13,878 bases of DNA, taken from NCBI GenBank assembly GCA_949297565.1, contig CASFUI010000292.1, positions 1-13,878 on the forward strand. The letters are read 5' to 3'. The DNA is from an uncultured Eubacteriales bacterium. GTDB lineage: Bacteria > Bacillota > Clostridia > Lachnospirales > Lachnospiraceae. This document shows positions 13,229 to 13,878 of the stretch, piece by piece. How positions within the stretch are numbered: position 1 is the stretch's first letter; the number at the start of each line of letters is the position of its first letter. The position numbers and the translations under genes are program-made. The notes below the pieces were generated by a model. The model was not told the DNA's origin, did not search any database, and saw nothing but the letters and a program-made list of their open reading frames with translations.

Positions 13229-13878
13229 AAATTAATATTTTAAAAAAATTGGGTATATGTGCAGTAGCGGCGGCTATGGCAGCAGGGCTGGCAGCGTGCA
13301 ATACTGTAATAAAGGTTAAATATGATTACAATCCGCAAGACTATGTTACACTTGGAGACTACAAGGGTATTGAGGTAAGTGTTGACACGGATTCGATAGA
13401 GCGCGAGTTAATCAACGACAGAATCCAGAGTGATTTGGAGGAGAATACAACATACACAGAGACAACGCGCGCGGCTCAGGCTGATGACAAGGTTACGATT
13501 GATTTTACTGGCTCTATCGGCGGAGAGCAGGTTGCGGGCTTCAGCGATGAGGATTATGAGATTGTTCTCGGGCAGGACACATTCATCATTGACGGCTTCG
13601 TGGACGAGCTGTACGGAATGACAGCGGGTGAGCTTAAAGTCGTTACCCTGACTGTGCCTGAGGATTTTACTGACGCGGCTGAATACGCCGGACGTAAAAT
13701 AGTGTTTGAGATTACTATGCAGCAGGTGGCTCAGCCAAATGTTCCTATGATTACAGACGCCTATGTAAAAGAATATTTCAACTATGATACGGTTGACGAA
13801 TACAGACAGAGCATCAAGGAAGAGATTCAGAGCACGATAGACGAGCAGGTTGACGAGGCCAAGAAGGAGGCAGTGCTC
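13225..13878 (+). CDS. lipoprotein with FKBP/trigger-factor-like peptidyl-prolyl isomerase domain (partial)
   Basis: Open at the right edge; 218 residues are visible. A lipoprotein signal peptide with basic KINILKK, a hydrophobic core and a lipobox GLAAC puts the lipidated cysteine at 25. Residues about 87-167 are an FKBP-type isomerase domain (DDKVTIDFTGSIGG, IVLGQDTFIIDGFVDELYGM, VPEDF, GRKIVFEI), arranged as in trigger factor. The visible tail (from about 172) is helical and charged and resembles the start of a trigger-factor C-terminal chaperone region. It would sit on the outer face of the membrane and may help fold exported proteins. The ATG 13225 is preceded only by a weak GGAA site and by an overlapping short ORF. 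It lies beyond the rplT terminator, so it probably has its own promoter. Confidence 0.85.
   Translation, partial: MKINILKKLGICAVAAAMAAGLAACNTVIKVKYDYNPQDYVTLGDYKGIEVSVDTDSIERELINDRIQSDLEENTTYTETTRAAQADDKVTIDFTGSIGGEQVAGFSDEDYEIVLGQDTFIIDGFVDELYGMTAGELKVVTLTVPEDFTDAAEYAGRKIVFEITMQQVAQPNVPMITDAYVKEYFNYDTVDEYRQSIKEEIQSTIDEQVDEAKKEAVL

Overview
The window looks like chromosomal DNA from a spore-forming, low-to-moderate GC Firmicute. It most resembles the Clostridia, probably Lachnospiraceae. The grounds are family-level protein resemblance, strong AGGAGG ribosome sites, AT-rich spacers, an infC-rpmI-rplT operon with a long leader, and a SleC-type spore cortex enzyme beside a cell-wall amidase. 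No mobile element, CRISPR array, tRNA or rRNA was found.

Layout. Positions 1-2720 hold the end of a probable CDP-alcohol phosphatidyltransferase, a small membrane protein of the CmpB-like (PF06541) family, and a membrane-anchored glycerophosphodiester phosphodiesterase. Tightly spaced genes follow on the + strand: ptsI (PTS enzyme I), hflX (ribosome-associated GTPase) and dihydrofolate reductase. Next is a zinc-ribbon membrane protein with a large unrecognised ectodomain, closed by a hairpin shared with the convergent amidase gene. At 8150-10465 a divergent pair faces outward from a 120-bp spacer: a SPOR-domain N-acetylmuramoyl-L-alanine amidase on the minus strand and a SleC-like spore cortex-lytic protein on the plus strand. 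A sigma-E-like -10 octamer sits just upstream of the latter. A DegV/FakB protein (minus strand) shares a convergent terminator with it.

From 11515 a strong sigma-A promoter drives infC-rpmI-rplT. The leader carries two terminator-like hairpins in tandem and a conserved-looking 5' domain, as expected of L20-type autoregulation. infC appears to start at AUU. The 242-nt spacer between infC and rpmI is nearly filled with hairpins and is the most unusual feature of the window. A strong terminator closes the operon at 13076-13110. A lipoprotein with an FKBP/trigger-factor-like domain follows and runs off the window. It is preceded by a 10-codon upstream ORF whose stop overlaps its ATG.

Most genes are housekeeping. 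The parts worth attention are non-coding: the infC leader, the infC-rpmI spacer, the sporulation-type promoter and the coupled upstream ORF.
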